DNA of 64,000 bases from Paulownia fortunei. Its lineage: Eukaryota > Streptophyta > Magnoliopsida > Lamiales > Paulowniaceae. The notes beneath the pieces are model-generated. The model saw only the letters and a program-made list of their open reading frames with translations, did not search any database and had not been told where the DNA came from. The DNA lies in contig CM033118.1 in the NCBI GenBank assembly GCA_019321725.1, forward strand, positions 19,007,815 to 19,071,814. Direction: 5' to 3'. This document shows positions 36,308 to 48,301 of the stretch, piece after piece; within the stretch, counting starts at the first letter, position 1, and each line of letters begins with the position of its first letter. Both the position numbers and the translations under genes were made by a program.

Positions 36308-39116
36308 TTATAATTTGAAGCTTCTCATTCCTTGAGGGTCCATAGCCATTCTTGGTTCCTCTTCTCTCTTCCTCTTGGGGAGAGACAGTATAGCTTTGGC
36401 CGACGCCACCTTCCTGACGAGTAATCTCCACCGAGCATCACTTCCTCTTCGATCTTGTACTACCTTTAACTTGAATTCTCTGTGACAAAAACGGGGAAGA
36501 GTTTTAGATGCTCGACAATTTACTAAGAATAGATCAAGAGCTCTTGCCTTAACTATGTTTGGGCAGCTAAGAATTGTTATTCAAGAATCAAGATACACTT
36601 TTGGCAATCACGGAGACAAACATCATCTGAAGTTTCTTTTATTTCATCACTGCTATGTCATTTTCAGACCATTCAATTTGAGCACATCTACTGCAGCAGG
36701 AGGAAGAATTGGTCCAGGATAGAAATATCTGGCTGAGCCATCAGAAATGACTATTACTCTGCCATTATTTGGGAAAAAGGTGGGCAGACATATTAGGGCT
36801 CCAGGAAAGAAATCAAGTAAAAATGACCCCACAATGACAGCTTGATTCATGTATTTTCTAGTAGAGAAGTAATGAAAATTAGTCAGATCTAAGGTACCTA
36901 ATCACATCCATTAGTTACATGATTAATGCGTTTTAGGGTTGGCAAAGACCGACCATACAGCATGGGATTGGTTGTCGTACCAAATGATATGGATATCTCT
37001 AGCATGATTCCATGATTTATACTAGCATCATTACTTTCCAATACATGACTTAGGTGCACAATTCTGTTTTCACTACCGACAAGGGATCAAAGGTATCAAT
37101 GATCTAACGCGCATCCACTAAAATCTTGAATTTCTCTAAGCGGAATCAACTTTTGAGTGTAACATGATCGATAATCACTAACACATAACGCATGCCTTCT
37201 GATTTGTGTTTATACAAATTTCTAGTGACAAATATCTGAGATTGACGTATATGGCTTTATATCTCAATATATATTTGATTTATAGCACAATGCTGATCAT
37301 CACTACTGAACTCTGTAACTTGTATCTGTTGAGCAATAACTAAATCAAGGCAAAAGTAATAAGGAAGTTGGATTTACCTGCATAGAGGAACTCTGCATTC
37401 ATCAGGTTGGTCACAAATCGAGGAGTGCAACCTAAAAAGCTGCCACATTCGCTTACAGCGCCAACATCCTCCCTTAACCCTCTTCTTACAAGTACCGAAA
37501 TGCTTAATCAGAAGCTGAAGGCCGTGGCAGGTCGAGAACTTGCTGCACGGACCCTTGTGTTCGCTCGGATCCATATCATAAGGCCCAACATTAGTGCACC
37601 CTTCTGAGCATATATGCTGAAGACAATCCATCGCCTCACTTAGCTGTATATATAAACTCTGCTCCTCTCTATGCCTCCTTGTCCTCTTTTTCCTCTATCC
37701 CGACAAAACAATAAAACAATTATTTCATTAAAACTAACAGCAGTCACTTGTCATGCAATTTCTAAGCAAAAACATAATATAGTAGTTTCCCAAGAAAGGG
37801 TTTATGTTGAGGTATGTACCGATTCAGCTTCATCCATGAATTGCAAAATCTCGAGCTCAAGATAGGGGTCGTGATTTTGCAAAAACTTCCACCCCTCAGT
37901 CTCCTCAACAGCCTTGAAATTGTTGGACAACAATTTCATGCACTTGAGGTAAAGATCAGGCGCGTCGCACAATCTTGCAAGCTGAAGCACATCCACCACA
38001 TTGTCAAGGGTCAACTGCTCCGCCAACCCCCTGGTGCATCTCTGCTTCAGCTGTGGCACCAAGTATACGTGCGACAGTGCTAGCAAATGAATCCCATACT
38101 TCTCCATTTGCTCCTCACTACATCTGAAAGTAGAACAAGGGTATTGTATTAATTTCACTCTACGAGAATTTCATTCCAATGATATTGGAAACCAGGTAAA
38201 TTAATTAGCCGCCCCAACCAAAATAATAACTATGAAAAAAATTATATGATGATCGTGAGTGGCGGTGGAAAAGATGACACTTGTACATAGAATTGAAAAT
38301 GGACGGCTGATATTACAATGAAAAATACAATATCCAATTCTCTCTTAATTGGTCAAAATCAAGTCCGGGATTACAGTTTATGAGAATATTCAAATAGTAT
38401 TAATCTTGTTACGTGACAATTGGGTTTTTTATCATAAGCGAAGAATTTAGTATAATAAGTAAAATTATGTGGATTATATTGAAAAAAAAAATGAAATAAA
38501 TAACAGTTGGCGTTTCCGCGTGTGGCTTGAAAGAAACTCACCTTGAAGAAGAAAGAAACTGGATGAACACGGAGACGGCGTCGTACGGCACGCCGAGTAT
38601 GGGAATTTGCCGTCCGGAGCTTCGGCGCTTTAGCGGCCTCTCGATTATGTTCTCCAGCACCGGCGATGCAGATGCCTGCACAATTTTATCAAGAAAATAA
38701 AAAATTAAAACAAAAATTAAATTATTTCTTTTTCCCAGAAACACAACCGATTGAATTAATATTTCAGCTTAATTCAATTTTGATAAAATATATTTTTGGA
38801 ATCGCATAGTCGAGATGAACGCATTCGAATTGGAAGGAGGTGAAATCCAACAGAAACAGTTGAAAAATGATTAATTATGGAGGGTTTTTCACATATCAAA
38901 ACGACGGCAAAAACGTGGTTGAATGAAACTCAGCAGAAATGCTGAAACTGATAATAAATTTTCACGAGTCTCAATAGAAAGAGACAATACCAGGACTTTA
39001 GAGTGAGCCGGAATGAGTATCCCAGCGGAGGTAACAATATGGACGTCGGGTTCCGACATTTCACCGGCGGCGGCGGCAACAACCCCGTCAACCGGATGAC
39101 TTGAATTCAGCTCCAT
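36308..39116 (-). CDS. BTB/POZ and TAZ domain protein (BT family)
   Basis: Plant-specific adaptor that couples a CUL3-type BTB domain to a CBP/p300-like TAZ zinc finger; relatives bind calmodulin and bromodomain proteins in the nucleus and cytosol. Five exons: 39116-38991, 38675-38542, 38123-37820, 37694-37378 and 36479-36308, giving 350 residues with intact phase. The BTB part has DVHIVTSAGILIPAHSKVL, ASASPVLENIIERP and ILGVPYDAVSVFIQFL, then RCSEEQMEKYGIHLLALSHVY. A basic linker RKKRTRRHREEQ precedes the TAZ domain (from about residue 209: SEAMDCLQHICSEGC, FSTCHGLQLLIKHFGTCKKR, GGCWRCKRMWQLFRLHSSIC, C-VPLC). The tail EFKLKVVQDRRGSDARWRLL is the usual calmodulin-binding end. In-frame ATGs at 39155 and 39149 lie upstream and could extend the N-terminus by 11-13 residues; a TATA box at 39299-39306 makes longer forms unlikely. 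Intron 4 (about 0.9 kb) holds only a spurious ORF. Confidence 0.93.
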
Positions 39117-39298
39117 TTTGCCCGAAAAATTCTTCTGCAATCGGACCATATTCATGAAAACCTTGTAAAGACTTGCAAATGATAAATCCAACTCAATCTT
39201 CAGTGAAAATGGGAACGCGGGGTGAATCTGAGAATGATAAAGAACAGAGAAAACAGAGTACATGCTGGGGAACAAGTTGAAGTGTGTCCCCCACCCTG

Positions 39299-39306
39299 TA
39301 TTTATA
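39299..39306 (-). promoter_or_regulatory. Probable TATA box of the BT gene
   Basis: TATAAATA on the minus strand, about 145-190 bases before the candidate start codons. Confidence 0.55.
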
Positions 39307-39827
39307 GACAATATATGAAACTTTTAGCCCGCCACCCGCCCAAAAAGACCCAAACACTCGCTGACGAGAGCGTGTGCTGCACGTCAAGATTGGCAATTTG
39401 GTCAAAGACGACAACACGGAATTATGTTATGATAGAGTGCAAGAGATTATGATTTAGGTCATGCGCTTCAAATTTTTTGTTTAATTTATTTGTTAATAAT
39501 TGGATAAGATTATTTGAATTTTTTTCCCATATATATTGAGTAGTTCCAATTAACTATAAAATTTATTAGATTATGATTAAAGTAAGAACGAAATTGTAAA
39601 GGTTGACAAACAACAATCGTCCCCTTTAAATCAATATTTATATATTTACATATAATTTATTAAAATTTAAAATTTTACTTAAAAGTAATAAAAATTATTA
39701 TTTCTATGACTGAAAATATGTATTTGCCTATTGTACTTAAAAAAAAAAAAGTCTAATCTAGCCCCTCGAATTTAAAGTTTCTAGCTCCACCTCTCTATCA
39801 AATAAATTGAGAAATTAATAGGAATGG

Positions 39828-40130
39828 CAACGGGGCGGATTTAGGACGGGTTTGCTAAAACCCGAGACTCACCCTGTTAAACCCATTTTATAATTTTAAA
39901 AATATTTAAAAAATATTTTTAAAAAAAATACCATAATTTTTTAAATATATATATATATATATATTAAAATAATAAATATATAAATTAATTAAACGGAGCT
40001 GGTTTGGGGCGGGACATGTTTGAAAATTAAAAATCAAGAATCAAGACTCACCCCTATCCGTTTATATCTTTTTAAACTTGCTCTAAGCAGGGCGGGTTTG
40101 GATCTAACTCGAATCCATTGCCATTCCTAT
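39828..40130. mobile_element. MITE with 13-bp inverted ends and 6-bp target duplication
   Basis: The left end ATAGGAATGGCAA is the exact inverted copy of the right end TTGCCATTCCTAT. The sequence AAATTA directly flanks both sides (39822-39827 and 40131-40136), as expected for a target-site duplication. The 303-bp body is AT-rich in the middle with G/C-rich CGGGGCGG and GGCGGG patches near the ends. No coding capacity. Confidence 0.85.
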
Positions 40131-41174
40131 AAATTATGGTGACATTTTTTAAATAATTCTTGTTTGCGAAAAGAATAAACATGGTGATTTTGCGGTAAAA
40201 AAAAAAGAATAAATCTTTAATTTGTTTAACATTAAATCTTTATGTAGCTTGTGGTTGTATATTATGCAAAAAATGAAATAAAAAATTCAAATTAATTTTG
40301 AGAATAAAAAAATCATGCCTTAATCTACCAGGAGTTATTTTTTCCTTTTATGACGTTTGGATGTATCGGTTTCATTTCACCATTGTTGAATTATGTTTGA
40401 CATACATGCAATGATGGACCTAGTGGATGTTTGGGTGCCTCTGCTCCATAAAAATTTAAAATTAGTATAAATTATGTATATATAATTAATAAATTTTAAA
40501 ATTATATTTTCCTTAAAATATTTAAAATATTTTTTTTTTTCAATTATTTTTTAAAAAATAAATAAATAAATTTTGCCCTTCAATTTTCATTTTCTCGTTC
40601 CATTCTGCATACATGGAGTCTCACAAACTTCCAAAAAATTCCTATCAATGTCACCGAAAGGGATTATTAAACGTGGGACGTTCATATTGTAGTGTGTCTT
40701 GTGGGAAATCACAAGTCATGAGGTAATATTACAAGGAATAGAGTCAAGCAGACAATATTAGAACTTCATAAATTTAGGTACATTGTTTTCATTCATTTGT
40801 GGAGTGAAGGCAAAGATCAATTGTATTGTTTATTATATTCAGAATAATTATTCATTGAATCAAAATATCATTAAATAATTTAAGTATAGTCAATGAATTT
40901 AAATTAAAGTATATGTTTAAAGGAAATGAATTATTGTCAAATTAGAAAATTCCAACAAATAAATGGGACTCAAATTCAAGATAATTTTTTTTTTATTCAT
41001 TCACATGTTATCTAAAGAAACATAAGTCTTTGATTATGAAGTTAGATTTGAATTTGTAAAAACTAAGTGTTTTTTTTTTTTTTGAACTTTATTCATCTTG
41101 CATGCACTTGGCTCCTAGTTTCACCATATATAAGTACAATTCAGCATGTATAAAAATACAATATCAAAATTATG

Positions 41175-41515
41175 CGTGAGAAATAAATTAAGCTACTCAA
41201 TACTAAATTCGCGATCGATCATTAAAAACTTGTTTGAACTTGATTTTTTAACTTAAAAAATTAAATTTGAATATATTTTTTTGTTCGATAAAATTTGAAA
41301 TTCGACTCGATTAGTAAAAAAATAAAAGATATTGTATAAAAAAAATCAAATTAATCAAACTCGATTCGTGTTTGATTCGATTAAAACTCATTGAAACTCA
41401 ACTCGATTAATTATTAAATCAAATTCAAACATAATTTTTTAAGTTCGATAAAAAATTAAATAAACTTAAACGGTAACATATTTGATTCGAATTAATTCAT
41501 TTACACTCCTAATTA
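41175..41515 (+). repeat. Dispersed repeat family A, copy 3
   Basis: Contains GAAATTCGACTCGATTAG, AAACTCGATTCGTGTTTGA, TTCGATTAAAACTCATTGAA and the AAGTTCGATAAAAAATTAAA tail in the same order as copy 2, and ends near TTTACACTCCTAATTA. Confidence 0.65.
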
Positions 41516-43919
41516 AAATACATAAACAAGTCTAATTAATGTGGTAAGATTGAAAACATAAGATTATAAAGTTTTGGATTCAAACTCCACTAAAATACTG
41601 GCATTTATCTGCTTCCATAATAGTATAATGGTTGATCGTAGTGGTATTTCAATAGTTATTAATTATTAATTAATTGATGACTAATATTATGATGCAATGA
41701 TGCGTTTGAGTTCTTGGAAAAAAAAACAAGAGTTCTTGAATTTGAAACCCACCAAACGGGATATTAATTTACTTCTATATTAAATTGATTATAAATAATT
41801 ATTATTTATAAATTATTAACTGATAATTAATAATTCATTGTTAGTTATTATTTACTTTAATAATCTTTGATATAATAAAATATATTGATCACTCCACAAG
41901 CACACACACAAGCCTTACATTTGTGATTGTGAAAGATCCACCAATAAAGACTTTTCAACTTGCTCCTCAAAAGTGGATAATAGGACCATGAAAGGCACTT
42001 TCTAAATTAGCAGTCTACTATAACTTTTTTCTCATGCAACTAGGCATGTTGTTTTTCTCATTGGCACAGTAAAAGTTCTTGGTCTGGTTGAATCCAATTT
42101 GAGTTTAGGTCAAGTGAACTTATAATTATATACCTCACACTATAAAAAAAAAGTGATCAATTATAACTCACATGCAATTGGAGTAGTATTATAAGGTTAA
42201 TATAAATCTATTTACCATGCATATGCATATAATTGTTGCTAAATCCGAAACCCTAAAATTATTATATGTGCACAACATTTGTGCCCTGATAATTATAGAA
42301 AAATATTTGTTTATATTGGGTATTCCATCAAATAATCATAATCATGATACGTTAATTAAAGTAATATTTATTTATTGGATGCTTGAATTGTGGATTAGTA
42401 TCGTATTTCATAAAAAATTGGACACTTATTCATCATCGATCTATAACTCGAAGTATTATTTACAAACGTAACATTTCAAAAGTTCGTTAATAAAATATGA
42501 ATTACAGTACTCAGTGTTCATGTAATATTATATATATATATATATAAATTCAATATTAGCCATGCAAATCCCGAGGGGCAGGCATACAAATCACAAGACA
42601 TATATTATAATCTTATTTGAATTGGTTGAAATTGTTATGAATTTTATAAACTTTTGAGAGCAAAATTCAATCAAATTGAACCCTTTTCATATTGCAGCAT
42701 GTGTTGTGTGCGCAACTCCAACAGAAAATTGGAAGGCATGGAAATTATAACGAATTTTGACTTGAATGTGTTTGCCCCAGTTGTACCTCATGTAGTTGCC
42801 CACCGCGGCGGGCTACTGTGCTTGTCCTAGTTGTACCTGACGCCATCGCTCGCGGAGGTCCGCCGCCAAGGGTTTGTTTGTTTAGATTCCTTTTTCAAGG
42901 GCTATATATATATATAAGTCGGCCGCCGAGGGTCTGTTTGTTGAGAACACTGTATTACACATGTTAATTAAAAATAGGAATAAGAAAAACTTATAATTCG
43001 ATTGTTTATATACACGTCTTGTTATTTTATTAACAAAATTCGAAAATGTGTCCCAATTTAAGTAGTGAATTCTTTACCACTGAGTTTCGACTATAATCAA
43101 ATTAGATTAACTTTCACCATGTGTACTAATTCGTAAAATTAAGCCCTTTATTTTATAAAAAAAATAATTAAAATTGTGTTTGGATTGAAGTAATTGGTAG
43201 TTGAAATTTTTTAATTAAATTTATATCTATAAATTTAATTTACAATTAATTTTAAATTCTTTAATATCCAATTATTTTAATTTTTTAATAATAAATTCTC
43301 GTCTCAAATTTAAATTCTTTTATTCCATCGCAACATAAATGAATTTGATTATAAAGAGATAAGTCCATAGCTTTTCTGAGTTGGTTTTAAGAATTGCTTG
43401 ATTCTTATTCCCTTCCATCCCTAGCTCAGATTCAGCAGATCCATGACAGAAATGTATATTGCTTTTATTTTTTATTCTTTTATTGGGGGCGGAAGTAGGG
43501 GTTGGGGTTAAGGGTTGGAAGTTCTTGCTCCGAACAATTCCATTTGTTGACGTGATATCATAGTTTACTATGAAATATGAGTGTAAATAAGAATTTTCGC
43601 AGAAATTCAAGTAAAACTTTTTGTGGATAGGAAGTTATTATATAATTAGTTTGGATTCGAACAAATCCAATCCCTATTAAAATTACCTTAAACTCTACAC
43701 CAAAAAATTTCTTAGTCCTCATTGAGTTGACATTATACCATAAATTTATATGAATTTGATGTTCTACACCCTAACAAATAAGTTTTATAGATGTTATACT
43801 CAATTGTGTGCACCGAATATACATATCAATATACATTCACACATATACAAATATATATATATATGTATAAAATATATAATAAAATGTATTCCTATTTGAT
43901 ATGGAAATCACCTTCTTGT

Positions 43920-44318
43920 AATGGATTGGGCGAGCTAGACAGCTGCAGATCTGAAACACTAATCGATCGCGAATTTGGTGAGTTGTTACCTGCATCACGA
44001 ACTAGCGTTAGGGGTACCGGAGGTTGTTCGACGAAAACCATCCAACGCTCAAGTTAGTAAGCTGCATAAATGAATTAAATTAGAAACTAAAAAGTGTTTA
44101 AAACTTAATCGAATATGTTCTTTTCAATTATGAAAATAGGAGGGTATTTATAGCAAAAAATGAAATCTTTATTTACTATCGGGCTTTCGATCTATTGGAA
44201 AATTTTTCTTTTGGTCTTTAATCTCTCAATTCATTTTTTTGGCTCATATTGCTTAGGTTAGTTGATCTGGGCTTGACTCATTATAATGTAGCCCAATTAC
44301 TTTGGGCTAAGTCCATCA
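43920..44318 (-). mobile_element. Possible solo LTR / TRIM-like LTR fragment
   Basis: Read on the minus strand: TGATGGACTTAGCCCAAAGT with a short inverted repeat (AGCCCAA/TTGGGCT), then a TATA box CTATAAATACC (44145-44152 on plus). About 100 bases later comes CTTGAGCGTTGGATGGTTTT...CCTCCGGTACCCCTAACGCT...GTGATGCAGGTAACAACTCA, a layout I associate with the transcribed part of plant LTR elements. No primer-binding site, gag/pol or second LTR is seen, so the ends are approximate. Confidence 0.4.
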
Positions 44319-44340
44319 CCATTATTCATCACCGGATGTA

Positions 44341-44644
44341 GCATTTCTTATACCTAGCAATTGGATGCAAGAGTTTTCTACTCCAAGTCGTCCTACTTAT
44401 ATCGTCATTTAACTTTCATCTATATGCTACATCTGGAAATTATAATGGATGTAACATCCACCTTTCATCTACGAACAAAAATACACCATATTAGCATCTC
44501 TTATACCTAACAATTGGATGCAAGAGTTTTCTATTCCAAGTCATCCTACCTATATTGCTATTTAGCTTTCACCTATATGCTACATCTGATAAATATAATG
44601 AGTGTAACATTCACCTTTTATTTACGAACAAAAATACATACACT
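44341..44644. repeat. 153-bp tandem duplication
   Basis: Unit 44341-44493 (GCATTTCTTATACCTAGCAA...) is repeated at 44494-44644 with scattered substitutions; both contain TTGGATGCAAGAGTTTTCTA and end with ACGAACAAAAATACA. Two copies, roughly 85-90% alike by eye. Confidence 0.9.
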
Positions 44645-47600
44645 CATATGGATATGTGTAAATAAAGGATGGATCTTCACTCAATACACATCTCATTAAA
44701 TATAGCATGCATTTGATTGTGAAATATTATAATAGGCAAGCATTTTTAAGGTTGGGGTGGGTGCAGGGGCTGGTTGGGGCGACCCGCCCTCCTGCCTTGC
44801 TAATTACATATTTGTTGTACACTTATGTCAATTAAACGGATAAATAATGAGACGTGTAAAATGTATTTCAATATATGGCTGTGGGAGATTTGAATAAAAG
44901 CAAAGATATTCCCAAATGTCGCACCAATAATAATAATGAGTATTCCTATTGTCAAAATGTCAATTTTGTTCTAAATTATTATTCATTAAGAATCATCTTT
45001 TATCAAATTTTTAGGTTTCGTTTTATTTTATTTTTTTTCTTTCAGCTTTTTCATTGGGCTCTTCTAATGCTTAAATTAAAGCTGGGGTCTTGTGAAACCT
45101 CGGGAGTAACAATTGTAGACATGTTCTTTTTTAGTGCTCCACGTGATAGCCCAATAAGAAAATGGGCCTTTAAGGGAAATGGCCCATGGAACCCCTATGA
45201 CCATAAGGCCTCATTATTGCACAATGTTGGGAATTTTCTATATTAACATGAAGAGGATAGGGTTGTTTATTGGCTCTATCGAGCCGAAATCTAAGATAGC
45301 TCAAATTTAAATACCAATTAATGTATTGATATAAGTTCGAAATGATCAGGTCATATAACTTTTTTTCCTCGACTCAAATTCAAATCACAATTTTTTTTAC
45401 CAACTTCGGGTTTATAGTAAGGTAGCATTTAAATATGAATTTCTCATGCAACTAGAATATAGAAAACTTGTGTAGTTTACTTTCCCAAAATTTCTCTTAA
45501 TATTTTATGCTAGCGAGTCGTAAACATGAAAAGTGTAACTAGCTTATGAATATTCAAATACTCTCTGTTTTAAATTTGTTATTTCTATTTTCTTTTTGAA
45601 ACGTTCTAAATAAGGTTATATTTTTCAAAAAATATATTTTTTTAAAATGTTCTATTATATTAATTAATGATGTGATATTATTAACATTTAATTATTACTT
45701 TTGAGGGATAATATATATATATATGTATTTATAATTTTTTTACTTGTAATTTTAGTCTAAATTTTCATATTGAATAAAAATAAAAAATAAAAATTATGAG
45801 ACAAGTTTAGGTCTAGCTCAAGTCATGATGGACATATAAATTCTAAGTCCAGCACTTCTCACAAATCATGGTGTCGCACCCTCTGTTTTTTTATCTAGAA
45901 AAGATAAACGCAATTGACATTATGTCAATTTACAATTATCTTGTCGGGTCTTTTTTTCTTCTTGTGCACGTGAATGCTTAATCGACAGAGAATGTCTCAA
46001 AGGACGATATTCTTACAATTAATTGAGTTTTAATGAATCTTGATAAAAATAAAATAAAAATATTGATATAAAGATGCCCTATTTTGTGATCCAATTCTGG
46101 TAAGTAGATTTCTTTTTTAAAAAAAATAAAATAAAATAAAGTAATTGAATACATTTTTACTTTATATATCACCTAAAAATTTAATAATTATTAATTAATA
46201 ATTTACAATTATCAAACTATCAGTAATTAACTATTATAAAAATAGATAAAAATTGTATATTCATGTAGTGATAACTACAACTTTATCACTTATACTAAAT
46301 TTTATTGGCTGAGAGACCAAAAAATAGAGGAATCCAAAGAGTAGAAGATTGCAATTTCACTCCAAATGAAATTACATCGAGCCACGACTTCAACATCATA
46401 TTTTTTTAGGAGCTTTTAGCTTGGAACGGATTTTAGCGAATCTAAATCAATTATATTATGAATGAATTATATTTACTATGATAGATAATGAGATTCATCA
46501 TTATTTAATTATTTTACTCCTAAAATGTAAATTAGTATCCGAACATGATAAGATCTGTGTATTTTTACTCAGGTCAAGACTTGACCTGGATCATGATTGG
46601 ATTCGATCCAGCAGCCGCACAATAGATTCTAAGATTGGAAGTAACTTGTGATCTTAACTCACGTTTTGTTCCTTTTAATAAATAGTCCAATGCCATGACA
46701 TCATAAGGTAATTGTTGCTTTGATTTTCTATAATTACTTATTCTTATCAAACCTCGTTGACATTCAAGCGACATAAGTATAAGATGGTCTCGGTTGGGGT
46801 TCATTCCATCGAGCCTGACGTAACTTCGATTATAGGTTAAACCACTATCACTGAATACTAAATAAGGATTTTGATATCAAGATCTACTCAACATTAAACT
46901 TACCAGCTATTTTATTTCTAAACGAGTGTAATAAATGACAAGCTTATAATTAATTAGATTTGGTGAAATAGGATTTGGGCTCAAGAACAATTCCGTTCCC
47001 ATGGCTAATAGAAACTTAATCAATGCCTGATAAAGAGGTGAGTCAAATTGAAGACTAAAATGTGTGTTGAATTTGAGAGAAAAATTTGTCAAAGATGCAG
47101 TTGCAACCAATTCTACTACGTACCAACAGCCTCATTGAAAGAAAATCAAAGAGCATGTGCTTTTGCTCCGATTGTCCCATCAAAATCCTAATTCCCCACC
47201 AAATGTTTTCAATACCAAAAAAATTAGAAAGACTTCAATGTGAACTGGCCGAAAAGATAAGATTAATGGCCATTTAAACGAGGTTGTTGCCTAGTCTTAT
47301 AAATTAAGTGGACTGATAAGACTTTTTACAAGTATAATAATAGTGACGAAAATTGTATATAAATTGTTACTATTCAAAATTAGTAACACAATAATACTAT
47401 ATATGCTAATTCTATTAATTAATGAAATGTGTTGGTAATATCATTGTGATATTTTTTTTTATTATTATATACGTATCAATAATGATCAATAGTGATAATT
47501 TGGACACACTTTTTGTTACCAATTACTAGATTTATAAGAATTATCATTGTAGCAAATTTAAAAATTGTTACCTCTTAATACACATCACTAATTAGTCACA

Positions 47601-48301
47601 ACGTTGAGCTAATTGCTTAAAAATTATATCATTAATATTATTTTTTTCTTATAATGCTTTCACACTTTCCAAACAATTGTAAATTCTTAATTCAAGATAT
47701 ATTTTTTTAAAATATCTTAACAAAGAAGATGTAATTAATTTCAAGAAAGCAAGCAAAAATGTATCCTGAAGAGAAAGAGAAAAACATCTAATAAAAAGAA
47801 AAAAAATCATGAAATTACTTCCAAAACCCTTAATCAAGTAATTTGTTGTATAGCATGTATATTGGGTTGAGAGATGAATAAGTAGCATTTATTTGGCAAC
47901 TTTTGAACCCTTGCATATATGCCTTCTCTCCACTCTTCTATTTGGATCTTTATTCCAACCTTTCTTGTCATCCAATTTTTTTATTTTTTATTTATATTGT
48001 GTGCGAAAAAAATAGACACAAGAAACAAACACGGAGAGACACTAATAAAATCCAAATTCATATTTTCTAAATATATTCTAAATTTTATCATAAAATCGCC
48101 CAAACCTGACAGTCCAAAAAGCGATATATTGGCGGATGGAAAATACAAAGCCAGTGAAAATGGAAAAAAATAAAAAAAAAAAAAAAAAAAACGAAAAAGA
48201 AAAACCCTAGTGCTCCTTGGACCATGTATGTGGTGTTCTCCAAGACCAATAAAATCAAGAATCATGTATATAGTCTTGTTAGGCCACAACATATAGTACT
48301 C

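Larger units (their letters stand above)
39320..48301. other. 9-kb gene-free, repeat-rich intergenic region
   Basis: AT-rich DNA with no recognisable gene. It holds a MITE (39828-40130), a family A repeat copy (41175-41515), a GC-rich patch (about 42770-42940), a possible LTR fragment (about 43920-44318), a 153-bp tandem duplication (44341-44644) and many poly-A/T and AT runs. Open frames here (for example 42217-42471, 43320-43610, 44875-45246, 46574-46804 and 47981-48292) are low complexity or unplaced. Confidence 0.55.

Noticed and set aside
36653..36850. 65-residue open frame on the minus strand within BT intron 4
   Set aside because: Unrelated to the BT protein and bridged cleanly by the phase-matched exons on either side; no family recognised.
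41560..41660. tRNA-derived SINE B-box-like string GGATTCAAACTCC
   Set aside because: No matching A box or tRNA fold, and no target duplication seen.
46574..46804. 76-residue minus-strand open frame with a protein-like look
   Set aside because: No recognisable motif and no adjoining exons; perhaps a retroelement scrap, but not supportable.
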